DNA of 37,766 nucleotides from JAEUMY01 sp031394355 (GTDB lineage Bacteria > Pseudomonadota > Gammaproteobacteria > Burkholderiales > Usitatibacteraceae): the NCBI GenBank assembly GCA_031394355.1, contig JANNSU010000069.1, positions 1-37,766 on the forward strand, given 5' to 3'. Within the stretch, counting starts at the first letter, position 1, and each line of letters begins with the position of its first letter. Below, one piece after another: positions 29,335 to 37,095 of this stretch. The position numbers and the translations under genes are program-made. Under the pieces are notes generated by a model that did not search any database, was not told where the DNA came from, and worked only from the letters and a program-made list of their open reading frames with translations.

Positions 29335-30479
29335 GGCTGGTTCTCCTGAATGAACTGGTGCAGTGCGCCGAGTTTTGCGTTGCGGATGTTTGCCGGGATG
29401 TCACCACCCCGGGCGGCAATCGGACCGAAGTTGATCGACTGCACACAATACAGGGCGCGGGTAAACCAGTCCTGTGCCCGCCAGGGCAGTACGCTTTTCC
29501 CGTGCAGTACAAGATGCGCGGCTGCAGCGAGATCCAGCAACAGCTGGAAGCGTTGCGGGCGACGCAGTGCATCCGTGCCGTCCAGCAACGACAGCAACGC
29601 CTCCGCATCGAAGGGCGCTGCAGAAATCAACCGACGGACCCAGCGCACGCCCAGCATTGCAAGATCGCGGCACTCCGTCGGCACTTTGATTCGCTGGCTG
29701 GCCGTTTCGACCTCGGCCTGCTTCGGTGCGGACGACGCCTGATCTGCCAGTGACCGGGTGGGGATGAACAGCGCTGCATACCGCACCTCTTGCGAATATT
29801 CGCAATCCGCGGTGGCGTCGAGCACAGCGAGGTCGGATGCGTGGCCGACAATTTCGGGCAGGAGCCGAGCGAGCGCGCTGCAGGCATGCAGCACGTCAAT
29901 CATGCGTGATGGTTTCGCGGTCATGAGCCCGCGTGAGAGTTCCTGCCACACCCGTTCGGCGACCAGCGCATCCACTTCGCCTGCGATGACCATGTCACGC
30001 ATGAGCTGCAGCGTTTCCGGCGCGATGGTGAATCCGAGTGCCGCAAACCGGGCGGCGAACCGGGCGGTGCGCAGAATGCGTACGGGGTCCTCACGGAACG
30101 CATCGCTGACATGCCGCAACACGCGTGCCGTCAAATCGTGTTCGCCATTGCAGGGGTCAATGAGCTGACCGTCCTCTGCGCGTGCCATCGCGTTGATGGT
30201 GAGATCCCGGCGCTGCAGGTCCTCCTCCAGCGTCACCGTGGGGGCTGCGTGAAAGACGAATCCCTTGTAGCCCGGCGCAGTCTTCCGCTCAGTGCGGGCC
30301 AGCGCGTATTCCTCCTGCGTTGCGGGATGCAGGAACACCGGGAAATCGGCACCGACCGGGCGAAACCCCGCGCGCAACATGTCCTCCGGCGTGGCACCCA
30401 CGACGACATGATCGCGATCACTCACCGCGAGACCCAGCAGGGCATCGCGGACGGCTCCGCCAACGACGTAGGTTTTCAT
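29331..30479 (-). CDS. cca: CCA-adding tRNA nucleotidyltransferase with degenerate HD region
   Basis: The product is 382 aa. YVVGGAVRDALLG and DRDHVVVG form the class II nucleotidyltransferase site (catalytic D-x-D as DRD), FPVFLHPATQEEYALARTERK, DLQRRDLTINAMA and RILRTARFAARFAALGF are the other CCA motifs. The enzyme adds or repairs the 3' CCA of tRNAs. The C-terminal part normally holds an HD phosphohydrolase (consensus of the type V-R-x-A-A-L-x-H-D-L-G-K). Here the stretch reads EVRYAALFIPTRSL, so the His-Asp pair is missing. A palindrome sits just before it, read as CEYSQ. A second place, PANIRNAKLG near the C-terminus, encodes ANIR with synonymous codons. Confidence 0.9.
   Translation of the reverse strand: MKTYVVGGAVRDALLGLAVSDRDHVVVGATPEDMLRAGFRPVGADFPVFLHPATQEEYALARTERKTAPGYKGFVFHAAPTVTLEEDLQRRDLTINAMARAEDGQLIDPCNGEHDLTARVLRHVSDAFREDPVRILRTARFAARFAALGFTIAPETLQLMRDMVIAGEVDALVAERVWQELSRGLMTAKPSRMIDVLHACSALARLLPEIVGHASDLAVLDATADCEYSQEVRYAALFIPTRSLADQASSAPKQAEVETASQRIKVPTECRDLAMLGVRWVRRLISAAPFDAEALLSLLDGTDALRRPQRFQLLLDLAAAAHLVLHGKSVLPWRAQDWFTRALYCVQSINFGPIAARGGDIPANIRNAKLGALHQFIQENQP
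29382..29393. repeat. Protein-level ANIR copy with synonymous changes
   Basis: The coding strand reads GCAAACATCCGC, which encodes Ala-Asn-Ile-Arg and differs from GCGAATATTCGC only at three third-codon positions. It may be a decayed palindrome kept at protein level, or chance. Confidence 0.4.
29792..29803. repeat. GCGAATATTCGC palindrome, site 14
   Basis: Perfect copy inside cca, EYS frame (DCEYSQEVRYA), immediately upstream of the degenerate HD segment. Confidence 0.95.
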
Positions 30480-30623
30480 GCCTCGGATGATAACCGGGGC
30501 ATGGCGGACGCGTGGCTCAGGCGTGGGATCTCAGTCGTTGATCCAGCCGGGCAGGTCGGGTGCGGCAGTCCGCTCAGGATGGAAGTGGGCGGTAGCTGAT
30601 GCGGGACAGCTCAGGTGCGACAT

Positions 30624-31298
30624 TCAACCAGGCTGCTGCACATAGGGCTCATCGATGAGCAGAAACTCGGTTTCCGTCCGCGAGGTAGCGACCCAGGCAG
30701 CCACGCCCTTGGAAGTAAATGTCGCTTGCGAATATTCGCGTGCGGAGTCGTCTAGGGTGACTCCATAAGTCTTGAACCGCGTGACGACCGGCGCATACAT
30801 CGCATCGACGGCGGAGAACTCACCGAACAGGAACGGGCCGCCGGAGGCCTTGAGGCAGTCCGCCCAGAGCATCTGGATGCGCGCGGCGTCGGCCAGCGCT
30901 TCTGGCGTGTGGCCCTTCCCGGGATGATGCGAGCGCAAATTCATTGGCATGGCGCCACGCAACGCTCTGAAGCCTGAGTGCATTTCTGAGGCCAGCGAAC
31001 GGGCGCGGGCGCGCTGACGGCCATCACGCGGCCAGACTGCCTTGTCAGGAAACAGGTCCGCCACGCGTTCCATGATGGCGAGTGTGTCCCAGGTGGCGAA
31101 CCCGCTTTCGACGCCGTCTTCCCACAGGACTGGCACCATGCGTGACGGCGACAACGACGCGATATTCTGGTCCCAGTCGGCGCTTTCAAATTTCACCATG
31201 CGCTCGGTGAAGGCAATGTCGAACTGGGTCAACAGCACCCAGGGACGCATGGACCAGGAGGAGTAGTTCTTGTTACCGATGACGAGGGTGAGGTTCAT
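30624..31298 (-). CDS. Glutathione S-transferase
   Basis: The product is about 224 aa. The N-terminal thioredoxin-like domain has LVIGNKNYSSWSMRPWVLL and the VPVLWEDG...TWDTLAIMERVADLFP cis-Pro and substrate segment. The C-terminal helical domain has FRALRGAMPMNLR and FLFGEFSAVDAMYAPVVTRFKTY, with the conserved Asp of the folding motif. The Ser-rich SSWS places it near the YfcF/zeta-like proteins. ATG 31298 is preferred by family alignment; ATG 31313 is also possible. A palindrome copy is read as DSAREYSQATF in the C-terminal helix region. Confidence 0.88.
   Translation of the reverse strand: MNLTLVIGNKNYSSWSMRPWVLLTQFDIAFTERMVKFESADWDQNIASLSPSRMVPVLWEDGVESGFATWDTLAIMERVADLFPDKAVWPRDGRQRARARSLASEMHSGFRALRGAMPMNLRSHHPGKGHTPEALADAARIQMLWADCLKASGGPFLFGEFSAVDAMYAPVVTRFKTYGVTLDDSAREYSQATFTSKGVAAWVATSRTETEFLLIDEPYVQQPG
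30728..30739. repeat. GCGAATATTCGC palindrome, site 15
   Basis: Perfect copy inside the GST gene, EYS frame (AREYSQA). Confidence 0.95.
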
Positions 31299-31317
31299 TT
31301 TCTTAGGGGACATGAAA

Positions 31318-31338
31318 TAGGGGATGGGGAATGGGGGA
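31318..31338. repeat. Heptanucleotide repeat TRGGGGA x3
   Basis: TAGGGGA-TGGGGAA-TGGGGGA followed by TAGCGAT, in the spacer upstream of the GST gene. Confidence 0.8.
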
Positions 31339-31380
31339 TAGCGATAGAGCGCGGTCGAAAGGGCAGGGTTGTTGCCATTG

Positions 31381-31401
31381 CCTATTGCCTATTACCTATT
31401 G
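31381..31401. repeat. Heptanucleotide repeat CCTATTG x3
   Basis: CCTATTG-CCTATTA-CCTATTG, flanked by partial units CCATTG and CCTCATC, in the same spacer (31314-31441), which contains nothing else recognised. Confidence 0.85.
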
Positions 31402-31441
31402 CCTCATCGCAAAACTCAGACGAAACGCTCGTGAATCCGAC

Positions 31442-32431
31442 TCACATCGCCGGTGGCACCGGGCGTGCGGCGCGTTCACGAAAGGACTGCAGTTGGCTGC
31501 GGTGCGTGCGGAGGTTGAGATACGCCGTAGCGATGGGTTCCAGCGCTGCAGGGTGCCAGTTCAGAAGCGGCGGCAACGGCGCGTTGGAAACGCTGGGAAG
31601 CGACATGGAGCGGACGTTATCACGGGTCAGTGCGACTCCCAGCGCTGCACCCAGCCACTTGCCTGGGGGAAACTCGAAGGCCATCGCCTGAAGCATGGCA
31701 ATCGCGTGCGGCAACGGCACGATGAGTCGGCGCTTTTGCAGCGTGTTGGCGACGAATTGCACCAGCTCGCGCATGCTGTAGACGGTGGGTCCCGCAAGCG
31801 GGAGCGGTGCGGCGGCAAGCTCGGGGTGGTCGATGCAGGCAACGATTACATCGGCGACATCCCCGACATGCACTGGCTGGAACTGCGCACCTGGCGAACC
31901 CAGCGGAATGACTGGAAACTTGCGAACCAGACCTGCCAGCATGTTGAGAAAGCTATCGTGTTCGCCGAACACCACGGAGGGGCGGATCACGCTCAAAGCG
32001 ACGGGTGCCGAGCCGATCGCCTCCCGCACGGCGTTCTCGCCGCGCCCGCGAGAGCGCAGATATTCACTGGGTCCGGCGGGGTCTGCATTGAGCGCGCTCA
32101 TGTGGACGAGCGTCGGGATGCCGAGCGATACGCAGGCACGGGCAACTTCCCTCGGCAGATCGACATGCGCGCCCTCGAAGCCGGTGCTTCCTTCCGCATG
32201 CAGGATACCCACCAGATTCACCACAGCGTCCGCACTGGCAAGACACGCCCGCAGTGCTTCGACATTGCGAATATTCGCAATCTTTACTTCCACAGTAGGC
32301 AGCATGGCTACCCTCCTGGCGCGTTCCAGAATGCGGGTTGGAATGACGATGCTGTCGCCTCGTGCGGCCAGTCTCTCCGCCACGACCGAGCCGATAAAAC
32401 CACTGCCGCCCAATAGCACGATTCGCTTCAT
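31442..32431 (-). CDS. Complex I NDUFA9-like NAD(P)-binding protein (atypical SDR)
   Basis: The product is 329 aa. IVLLGGSGFIGSVVAERL is the Rossmann motif; ADAVVNLVGILHAEG, LVHMSALNADPAGPSEYLRSRGRGENAVRE and LSVIRPSVVFGEHDSFLNMLAGLVRKFPVIPL are hallmarks of the family related to the NDUFA9 subunit of complex I. The catalytic Tyr of active SDRs is replaced in the SEYLRSRGRGE segment by a modified order, as usual for this family. Its start overlaps the stop of the transglycosylase by 4 bases. A palindrome copy is read as VKIANIRNVEAL. Confidence 0.87.
   Translation of the reverse strand: MKRIVLLGGSGFIGSVVAERLAARGDSIVIPTRILERARRVAMLPTVEVKIANIRNVEALRACLASADAVVNLVGILHAEGSTGFEGAHVDLPREVARACVSLGIPTLVHMSALNADPAGPSEYLRSRGRGENAVREAIGSAPVALSVIRPSVVFGEHDSFLNMLAGLVRKFPVIPLGSPGAQFQPVHVGDVADVIVACIDHPELAAAPLPLAGPTVYSMRELVQFVANTLQKRRLIVPLPHAIAMLQAMAFEFPPGKWLGAALGVALTRDNVRSMSLPSVSNAPLPPLLNWHPAALEPIATAYLNLRTHRSQLQSFRERAARPVPPAM
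32267..32278. repeat. GCGAATATTCGC palindrome, site 16
   Basis: Perfect copy inside the NDUFA9-like gene, ANIR frame. Symmetry extends to 16 bases (ATTGCGAATATTCGCAAT is an 18-base palindrome at 32264-32281). Confidence 0.95.
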
Positions 32432-34419
32432 TTGGACCGCTCCTGTGTCGGGTTGATGTTGGCGACCTTGACGTTACCGCGCGCGGGTACCGTGCCTACA
32501 ACGGCCTTGAAGCTGGTCTTCGGAGCACCGAGACGGCCGGCGTAGTACCAAGTGTTGGCCATGACCCGCTTTACATAGTCTCTTGTCTCGTTGAACGGAA
32601 TGGTCTCGGCGTAGATTGCACCGTCCAGGGGCGTCTCGGCACGCCAGCGGCGGGCGCGACCCGGGCCCGCGTTGTAGGCCGCTGTGGCCAGCACCGGATC
32701 TGCAAGATCATCGTACACATGACGCAGATACCACGTGCCAAGGGCGAGGTTGATACCTGGATCCGCGAGCTTTGCAGTGTGGTAGTGGCTGATGCCGGTC
32801 TTTTCTGCAGCCCAGCGTGCCGTGGCCGGCATGAGCTGCATCAGGCCGATGGCACCTGCGCTGGAACGGACACCCTGCATGAATGCGCTTTCCTGCTTGA
32901 TGAGGCCATAGACCCATGCCGGGTCCAGCGATTGTCCGAGCGCAGCCGGCATCAGCTGCGCGGTGATGGGCAGCGGAAAGCGCCGCGTGAAGTCGTGCTG
33001 GGCCTGCGTGCGGTCGGCGGCATTGAGTGCTCGATCCGGCACACCGGCCGCCTCGGCAAGGGCAGATGCCGCAATGTACTGACGGTCGGTGAGTCCGCGC
33101 ATGGCCCAGCGCCATTCCTGCAGGCCCTCCTGCGTGAGGCCGGCTTGGTACAGGAGCAGGGATCGCTGCAGCGCGGGTAGGGCGCGAATCGAATCCATCT
33201 CCAGCGATGTGGGCTCAATGGCCTTGAGCGGCGGCAGTGCCAGCCGCCCGCTCTCTTCTGCAGCCAGCAAGCCGTAGAAGTTGAATTCGCGTGAGAGATC
33301 CTCCCAAAGTGCCATGGCCTCGGTGCGCCGATCCTGCTCTGCAAACGCACGGCCAAGCCAGTATCGCCACGCACCCTCACGCCGCTGCGACGCGGGCATG
33401 GCAACGACAGCAGCCTCCACGGACTTCCAATTGCGTTCGCGCAGTGCGGCGCGAACCCGCCATTCCGCCTGGGCCTCACTCAGTGTCGCGCCATTGGCAC
33501 GTGCAAACCAATCGGTGGCACGCGGCTCATGCTGCTGCGCGGCTTGATGGGCGACTTCTGCCCAGGTCTGCAGGCGACCCGCTTCCGGGAACGCCTTGTC
33601 GCGGGTTGCAAACCAGGCCGCCGCGTCAGCGGCATCCCGCCTGGCGTAGCGCTGAACCGCGTGCAGGAAGAGCTCCTGCGATGCCCGCTGCCGGGCGTCC
33701 AGCACTTCCCGGGCCAGGAAGCGTCCGGCATCGGCGTTGGCCTGACCGAGCTGTCGTTCGTTCACGCGGATCGCGAGACCCGATAGACGCAGCATCCGCC
33801 GCGCGTCTGCAATGGCTCCTTGTTCCAGTAACCGCCGAAGTCTCATCCATTGCTGTTCGGTGTCGACTTGTTGCGAGTCGAGCAGCACACGGAAGACCGC
33901 ATCGCAGCTTTCCGGTGCGGTGCGGCCGCTGGTCCACAACGCACGCGCCTCGGTCATCACTTCGCCATCCTTGCGGTTCAGCCTCTCCTGCCAGGAATAG
34001 CAGGCGAGATCCGCTTCGTCGCCGCTGTGGCGGACGTACTGCTCCGAAAAAACGTCCCATTGGCCCGCCTTGCCCAGTTTCTGGAGCCACTCGCGCCGCA
34101 GCTGGTGCGCCGGCCGGGAGTCGTGGTTCCGCGCAATGAAACGCCGGAATTCTTCGGCATCCGTACCGGCTGGCGGTGTGCCCGATGCAAGTCTCGCGGA
34201 CAGCCGCCAGTAGTCCGCGAATAATCGCAGTGGATGGTCGGACAGGATGCTGCCGTGCTGCGATTTCTCCAGCATCGCGAGGGAGCGGGAATCCTGTTTG
34301 GACCATGCTTCGCGAAGCTGCTGCACTTCCTTCTTCCAGGCGTCTTCAGAGGTTGACGCAAGACAAGTCTTGCCCGTCATCAAGGAAAATGCGATGAGAC
34401 CAAAGTAAAAAAAACTCAT
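32428..34419 (-). CDS. slt: Soluble lytic murein transglycosylase (Slt70 type)
   Basis: The product is 663 aa. After a signal peptide (MSFFYFGLIAFSLMTGKTCLAS) comes a long alpha-superhelical U-domain rich in Arg, Ala and Trp (about residues 30-470). The C-terminal lysozyme-like domain shows YGLIKQESAFMQGVRSSAGAIGLMQLMPATA, with the catalytic Glu, and AAYNAGPGRARRW. The enzyme cleaves peptidoglycan between MurNAc and GlcNAc in the periplasm. ATG 34419 gives the signal peptide; upstream starts would only add an unrelated leader. A near-match palindrome (34217-34228) is read as LRLFADYW. Confidence 0.92.
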   Translation of the reverse strand: MSFFYFGLIAFSLMTGKTCLASTSEDAWKKEVQQLREAWSKQDSRSLAMLEKSQHGSILSDHPLRLFADYWRLSARLASGTPPAGTDAEEFRRFIARNHDSRPAHQLRREWLQKLGKAGQWDVFSEQYVRHSGDEADLACYSWQERLNRKDGEVMTEARALWTSGRTAPESCDAVFRVLLDSQQVDTEQQWMRLRRLLEQGAIADARRMLRLSGLAIRVNERQLGQANADAGRFLAREVLDARQRASQELFLHAVQRYARRDAADAAAWFATRDKAFPEAGRLQTWAEVAHQAAQQHEPRATDWFARANGATLSEAQAEWRVRAALRERNWKSVEAAVVAMPASQRREGAWRYWLGRAFAEQDRRTEAMALWEDLSREFNFYGLLAAEESGRLALPPLKAIEPTSLEMDSIRALPALQRSLLLYQAGLTQEGLQEWRWAMRGLTDRQYIAASALAEAAGVPDRALNAADRTQAQHDFTRRFPLPITAQLMPAALGQSLDPAWVYGLIKQESAFMQGVRSSAGAIGLMQLMPATARWAAEKTGISHYHTAKLADPGINLALGTWYLRHVYDDLADPVLATAAYNAGPGRARRWRAETPLDGAIYAETIPFNETRDYVKRVMANTWYYAGRLGAPKTSFKAVVGTVPARGNVKVANINPTQERSK
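34217..34228. repeat. Near-match palindrome GCGAATAATCGC
   Basis: One mismatch from the 12-bp palindrome, inside slt, in the RLFA frame. Confidence 0.4.
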
Positions 34420-34628
34420 GACACGACAGGCGCGCACACGAAACGTGTGCAGGCTCGACGTCGACAGCGTGCCCAAACGGCCGTGAAAACAAGACCAGTC
34501 AAGGAGAGAGCTGTAGTGAGTCAATACCGTTTCAGGGAAATGTTTTTGCATGGCCTGGATGCAGAATGTCTGCTTGCATTCTATAGTGGCGGTCCGTCTC
34601 CGGTCACTCTTTCCTTGAACAGGTTCCC

Positions 34629-35357
34629 ATGACTCCTTCCGTTTCCGATCCTGAATTCTGGATCGCCTTGCTCCAGATCATCGGCATCGACATCGTTCTG
34701 GCGGGCGACAACGCAGTCGTCATCGCCTTGGCGGCGCGCTCTCTGCCTGCGGAGCAGCAACGCAAAGCCATCATTTATGGCGCGGGCGCTGCCATCCTGA
34801 TCCGCATCGTTTTGACCAGCTTCGCTGCCGCGTTGCTCACCGTGCCCTGGGTGAACATTGTCGGCGCCATCCTGCTGCTCTGGATCGGTCTCAAGCTGCT
34901 GAGCCACGGTCAGGAGGAAGAAGGCGATGGCATCAAGCCCGCAAGCAATCTCATGGGCGCCATCAAGACCATTGTTGTGGCTGACGTGGTGATGAGCCTG
35001 GATAACGTCATTGGCGTTGCCGGTGCTGCCAAGGGAAGCATGACACTGCTGGTGCTGGGCTTGTTGATCAGCATTCCGCTGGTGATCTTCTCCAGCCAGA
35101 TCATTCTCAAGGTGATGGCCCGCTGGCCCGTCATCATCGTCGTCGGTGCCGGCCTGCTGGGCTGGGTGGCTGGCGACATGGCCGTGCGCGACTTCGCCAT
35201 ACGCGAATGGGTCGTGACCAACGCGGCATGGTTGAAGTACGTTGCACCCATAACGGGTGCCATCTTTGTGGTCGGCCTTGGTAAATGGCTGGCGAGTCGC
35301 GATGGCAGCAAAGATGCAGGCAATAAAGATATAGGTAGCAAAGACACAGCCGCGTAG
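34629..35357 (+). CDS. TerC-family integral membrane protein
   Basis: The product is 242 aa. WIALLQIIGIDIVLAGDNAVVIALAARSLP and IKTIVVADVVMSLDNVIGVAGAA carry the paired D-N motifs (GDNA, SLDN) of TerC/Alx-type proteins. There are about seven hydrophobic segments. The family exports or handles metal ions such as Mn2+ at the membrane. The C-terminal tail has a short repeat (GSKDAGNKDIGSKD). Upstream (34420-34628) I looked for a manganese riboswitch and saw none convincing. Divergent from slt. Confidence 0.9.
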   Translation: MTPSVSDPEFWIALLQIIGIDIVLAGDNAVVIALAARSLPAEQQRKAIIYGAGAAILIRIVLTSFAAALLTVPWVNIVGAILLLWIGLKLLSHGQEEEGDGIKPASNLMGAIKTIVVADVVMSLDNVIGVAGAAKGSMTLLVLGLLISIPLVIFSSQIILKVMARWPVIIVVGAGLLGWVAGDMAVRDFAIREWVVTNAAWLKYVAPITGAIFVVGLGKWLASRDGSKDAGNKDIGSKDTAA

Positions 35358-35424
35358 ACGGTTACCGTTATGGAGCGCCGGCCGTAAAGTGGCGATCCCC
35401 ACCCACTCAGCATCAGGAGGAGTC

Positions 35425-36429
35425 ATGAAAAAGCAACCGATGAAAGGCATCACGAAGGCATTGTTGGCCGCTGGATTTGCATTGGCCATCCCGTTTGCGA
35501 ACGCCTGGGAGCCCAGCAAGACCGTCGAATTCATCGTGCCGGCTGGCACAGGTGGCGGTGCCGATCAGATGGCGCGCTTCATTGACGGCATCATCAAGAA
35601 GAACAATCTGATGAAGCAGCCCATGGTCGTCCTCAACAAGGGCGGCGGCGCCGGCGCCGAGGGCTTCCTGGACGTGAAGGGCGCCAAAGATCCGCACAAG
35701 ATCATCATCACGCTTTCAAACCTGTTCACCACGCCAATGGCGACGGGCGTCCCGTTCAACTGGAAGGACCTGACGCCGGTCAAGATGATGGCACTCGACC
35801 AGTTCGTCCTCTGGGTGAACAAGGAAAACCCGGCCAAGACCGCCAAGGAATTTGTAGAGGCGGTCAGAGCGGCGGGACCTGGCAAGATGAAAATGGGCGG
35901 CACGGGCTCGAAGCAGGAAGACCAGATCATCACCGTAGCCCTGGAGAAGCAGACCGGCATCAAATTCACCTATGTGCCTTACAAGGGCGGCGGTGAAGTG
36001 GCAACCCAGCTCGTAGGCAAGCATGTCGACTCCACGGTCAACAACCCCATCGAGGCCGTTGCCCAATGGCGCGCCGGCAACCTGAAGCCGTTGTGTGTGT
36101 TTGACGACACGCGCATGCCGTACAAAACCAAGGTTACGGACACCATGTCATGGAACGACATTCCTACTTGCAAGGAAGCCGGTGTAGACACGGATTACGT
36201 CATGCTCCGCGGGATTTTCACCACGCCGGGTGCGACACCTGATCAGGTCAAGTACTACGTCGATCTGCTCGACAAGGTTCGCGCAACACCCGAGTGGAAG
36301 GAATTCATGGAGCGCGGCGCATTCAACCAGACGGCGCTGGTCGGCAAGGACTATGTGGACTGGGTGGTCAAGAACGAACAGCTGCACATGAATCTGATGA
36401 AGGAAGCGGGTTTCCTGGCCGCGAAGTAA
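35425..36429 (+). CDS. tctC: Tripartite tricarboxylate transporter substrate-binding protein (TctC)
   Basis: The product is 334 aa. A signal peptide (MKKQPMKGITKALLAAGFALAIPFANA) is followed by the TctC/Bug fold: VEFIVPAGTGGGADQMARF, VLNKGGGAGAEGF, the TYVPYKGGGEVATQLVGKHVDSTVNNPIE segment and a C-terminal helix pair. Such proteins bind a carboxylate in the periplasm and pass it to TctBA. AGGAGGAG just upstream of ATG 35425 is an optimal ribosome-binding site. Confidence 0.92.
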   Translation: MKKQPMKGITKALLAAGFALAIPFANAWEPSKTVEFIVPAGTGGGADQMARFIDGIIKKNNLMKQPMVVLNKGGGAGAEGFLDVKGAKDPHKIIITLSNLFTTPMATGVPFNWKDLTPVKMMALDQFVLWVNKENPAKTAKEFVEAVRAAGPGKMKMGGTGSKQEDQIITVALEKQTGIKFTYVPYKGGGEVATQLVGKHVDSTVNNPIEAVAQWRAGNLKPLCVFDDTRMPYKTKVTDTMSWNDIPTCKEAGVDTDYVMLRGIFTTPGATPDQVKYYVDLLDKVRATPEWKEFMERGAFNQTALVGKDYVDWVVKNEQLHMNLMKEAGFLAAK

Positions 36430-36436
36430 ACCATCC

Positions 36437-36475
36437 AGGGAGGTCCCGTCTCGGGCAGGGCCTCCCTTCCTTTTT
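36437..36475 (+). terminator. Hairpin with T-run between tctC and tctB
   Basis: AGGGAGG (36437-36443) pairs with CCTCCCT (36461-36467), with an inner stem CCCG/CGGG, followed by TCCTTTTT. Likely a partial terminator that keeps binding protein in excess of the membrane subunits. Confidence 0.75.
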
Positions 36476-36541
36476 GCCCTGTATCAGCCTGCCAGGTCGT
36501 TTCTCGGCCGATTTTGAATAAGTCAGGACAGCGGAGGAAGC

Positions 36542-37084
36542 ATGGATTCAAGACAGGAAGAGCAAGCGCCGGGGGACGAGCGGTCTGCGGCGTCGACGCG
36601 TACGGTTGACTGCGCTGTCGCAGGACTGCTGGTGCTGTTTGGTGCGGTCGTCATGTGGGACAGCTGGCGGATCGGGGCAGGCTGGAGTGACGACGGCCCC
36701 CGCTCGGGCTACTTTCCGTTCTACATTGGCCTCTTCATCGTGGTCGGCAGCATCATCAACATCTGGCGGGCACTGCAGGTGCCCCCTGCCGAGAACGAGT
36801 CTTTCGTGCTGCGCGGTCAGCTTCGGCTGGTATGGTCTGTCCTCTGGCCGACAGCCATTTATCTGGGGCTCATCGCCGGGGTTGGGCCGATTCCCGGGCT
36901 CGGTATCTACGTCGCGTCCATGATTTTCATCGGCTGGTTCATGCGCCGTCTGGGCAAGTACGGCTGGATCAAGATCGCCTTGGTCGGGTTCGGTGTGAGC
37001 CTGTTCTTTTTCATCATGTTCGAACTGTGGTTCAAGGTGCCCCTGCCCAAGGGTCCGATTGAAGCCCTGTTCGGATACCGCTAG
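36542..37084 (+). CDS. tctB: Tripartite tricarboxylate transporter small membrane subunit (TctB)
   Basis: The product is 180 aa. After a polar N-terminus of about 20 residues there are four hydrophobic segments (CAVAGLLVLFGAVVMWDSW; GYFPFYIGLFIVVGSIINI; LWPTAIYLGLIAGVGPIPGLGIYVASMIFIGWF; IKIALVGFGVSLFFFIMFELWF). GPRSGYFPFYIG and the F-x-x-P-L-P end are family features. GGAGGAA precedes ATG 36542. Confidence 0.9.
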   Translation: MDSRQEEQAPGDERSAASTRTVDCAVAGLLVLFGAVVMWDSWRIGAGWSDDGPRSGYFPFYIGLFIVVGSIINIWRALQVPPAENESFVLRGQLRLVWSVLWPTAIYLGLIAGVGPIPGLGIYVASMIFIGWFMRRLGKYGWIKIALVGFGVSLFFFIMFELWFKVPLPKGPIEALFGYR

Positions 37085-37095
37085 GAGCCGCCACC

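Noticed and set aside
1201..32278. The palindromes as a CRISPR array or as operators of one regulon
   Set aside because: Copies are 0.3-6 kb apart, irregular, and lie mostly within coding regions of unrelated genes, not at promoters.
32264..32281. LexA, Fur or parS reading of the palindrome
   Set aside because: The sequence does not match known consensus sites for these proteins, and the number and intragenic placement do not fit.
34420..34628. Manganese (yybP-ykoY) riboswitch upstream of the TerC-type gene
   Set aside because: TerC relatives sometimes have one, but I could not find the conserved loops.
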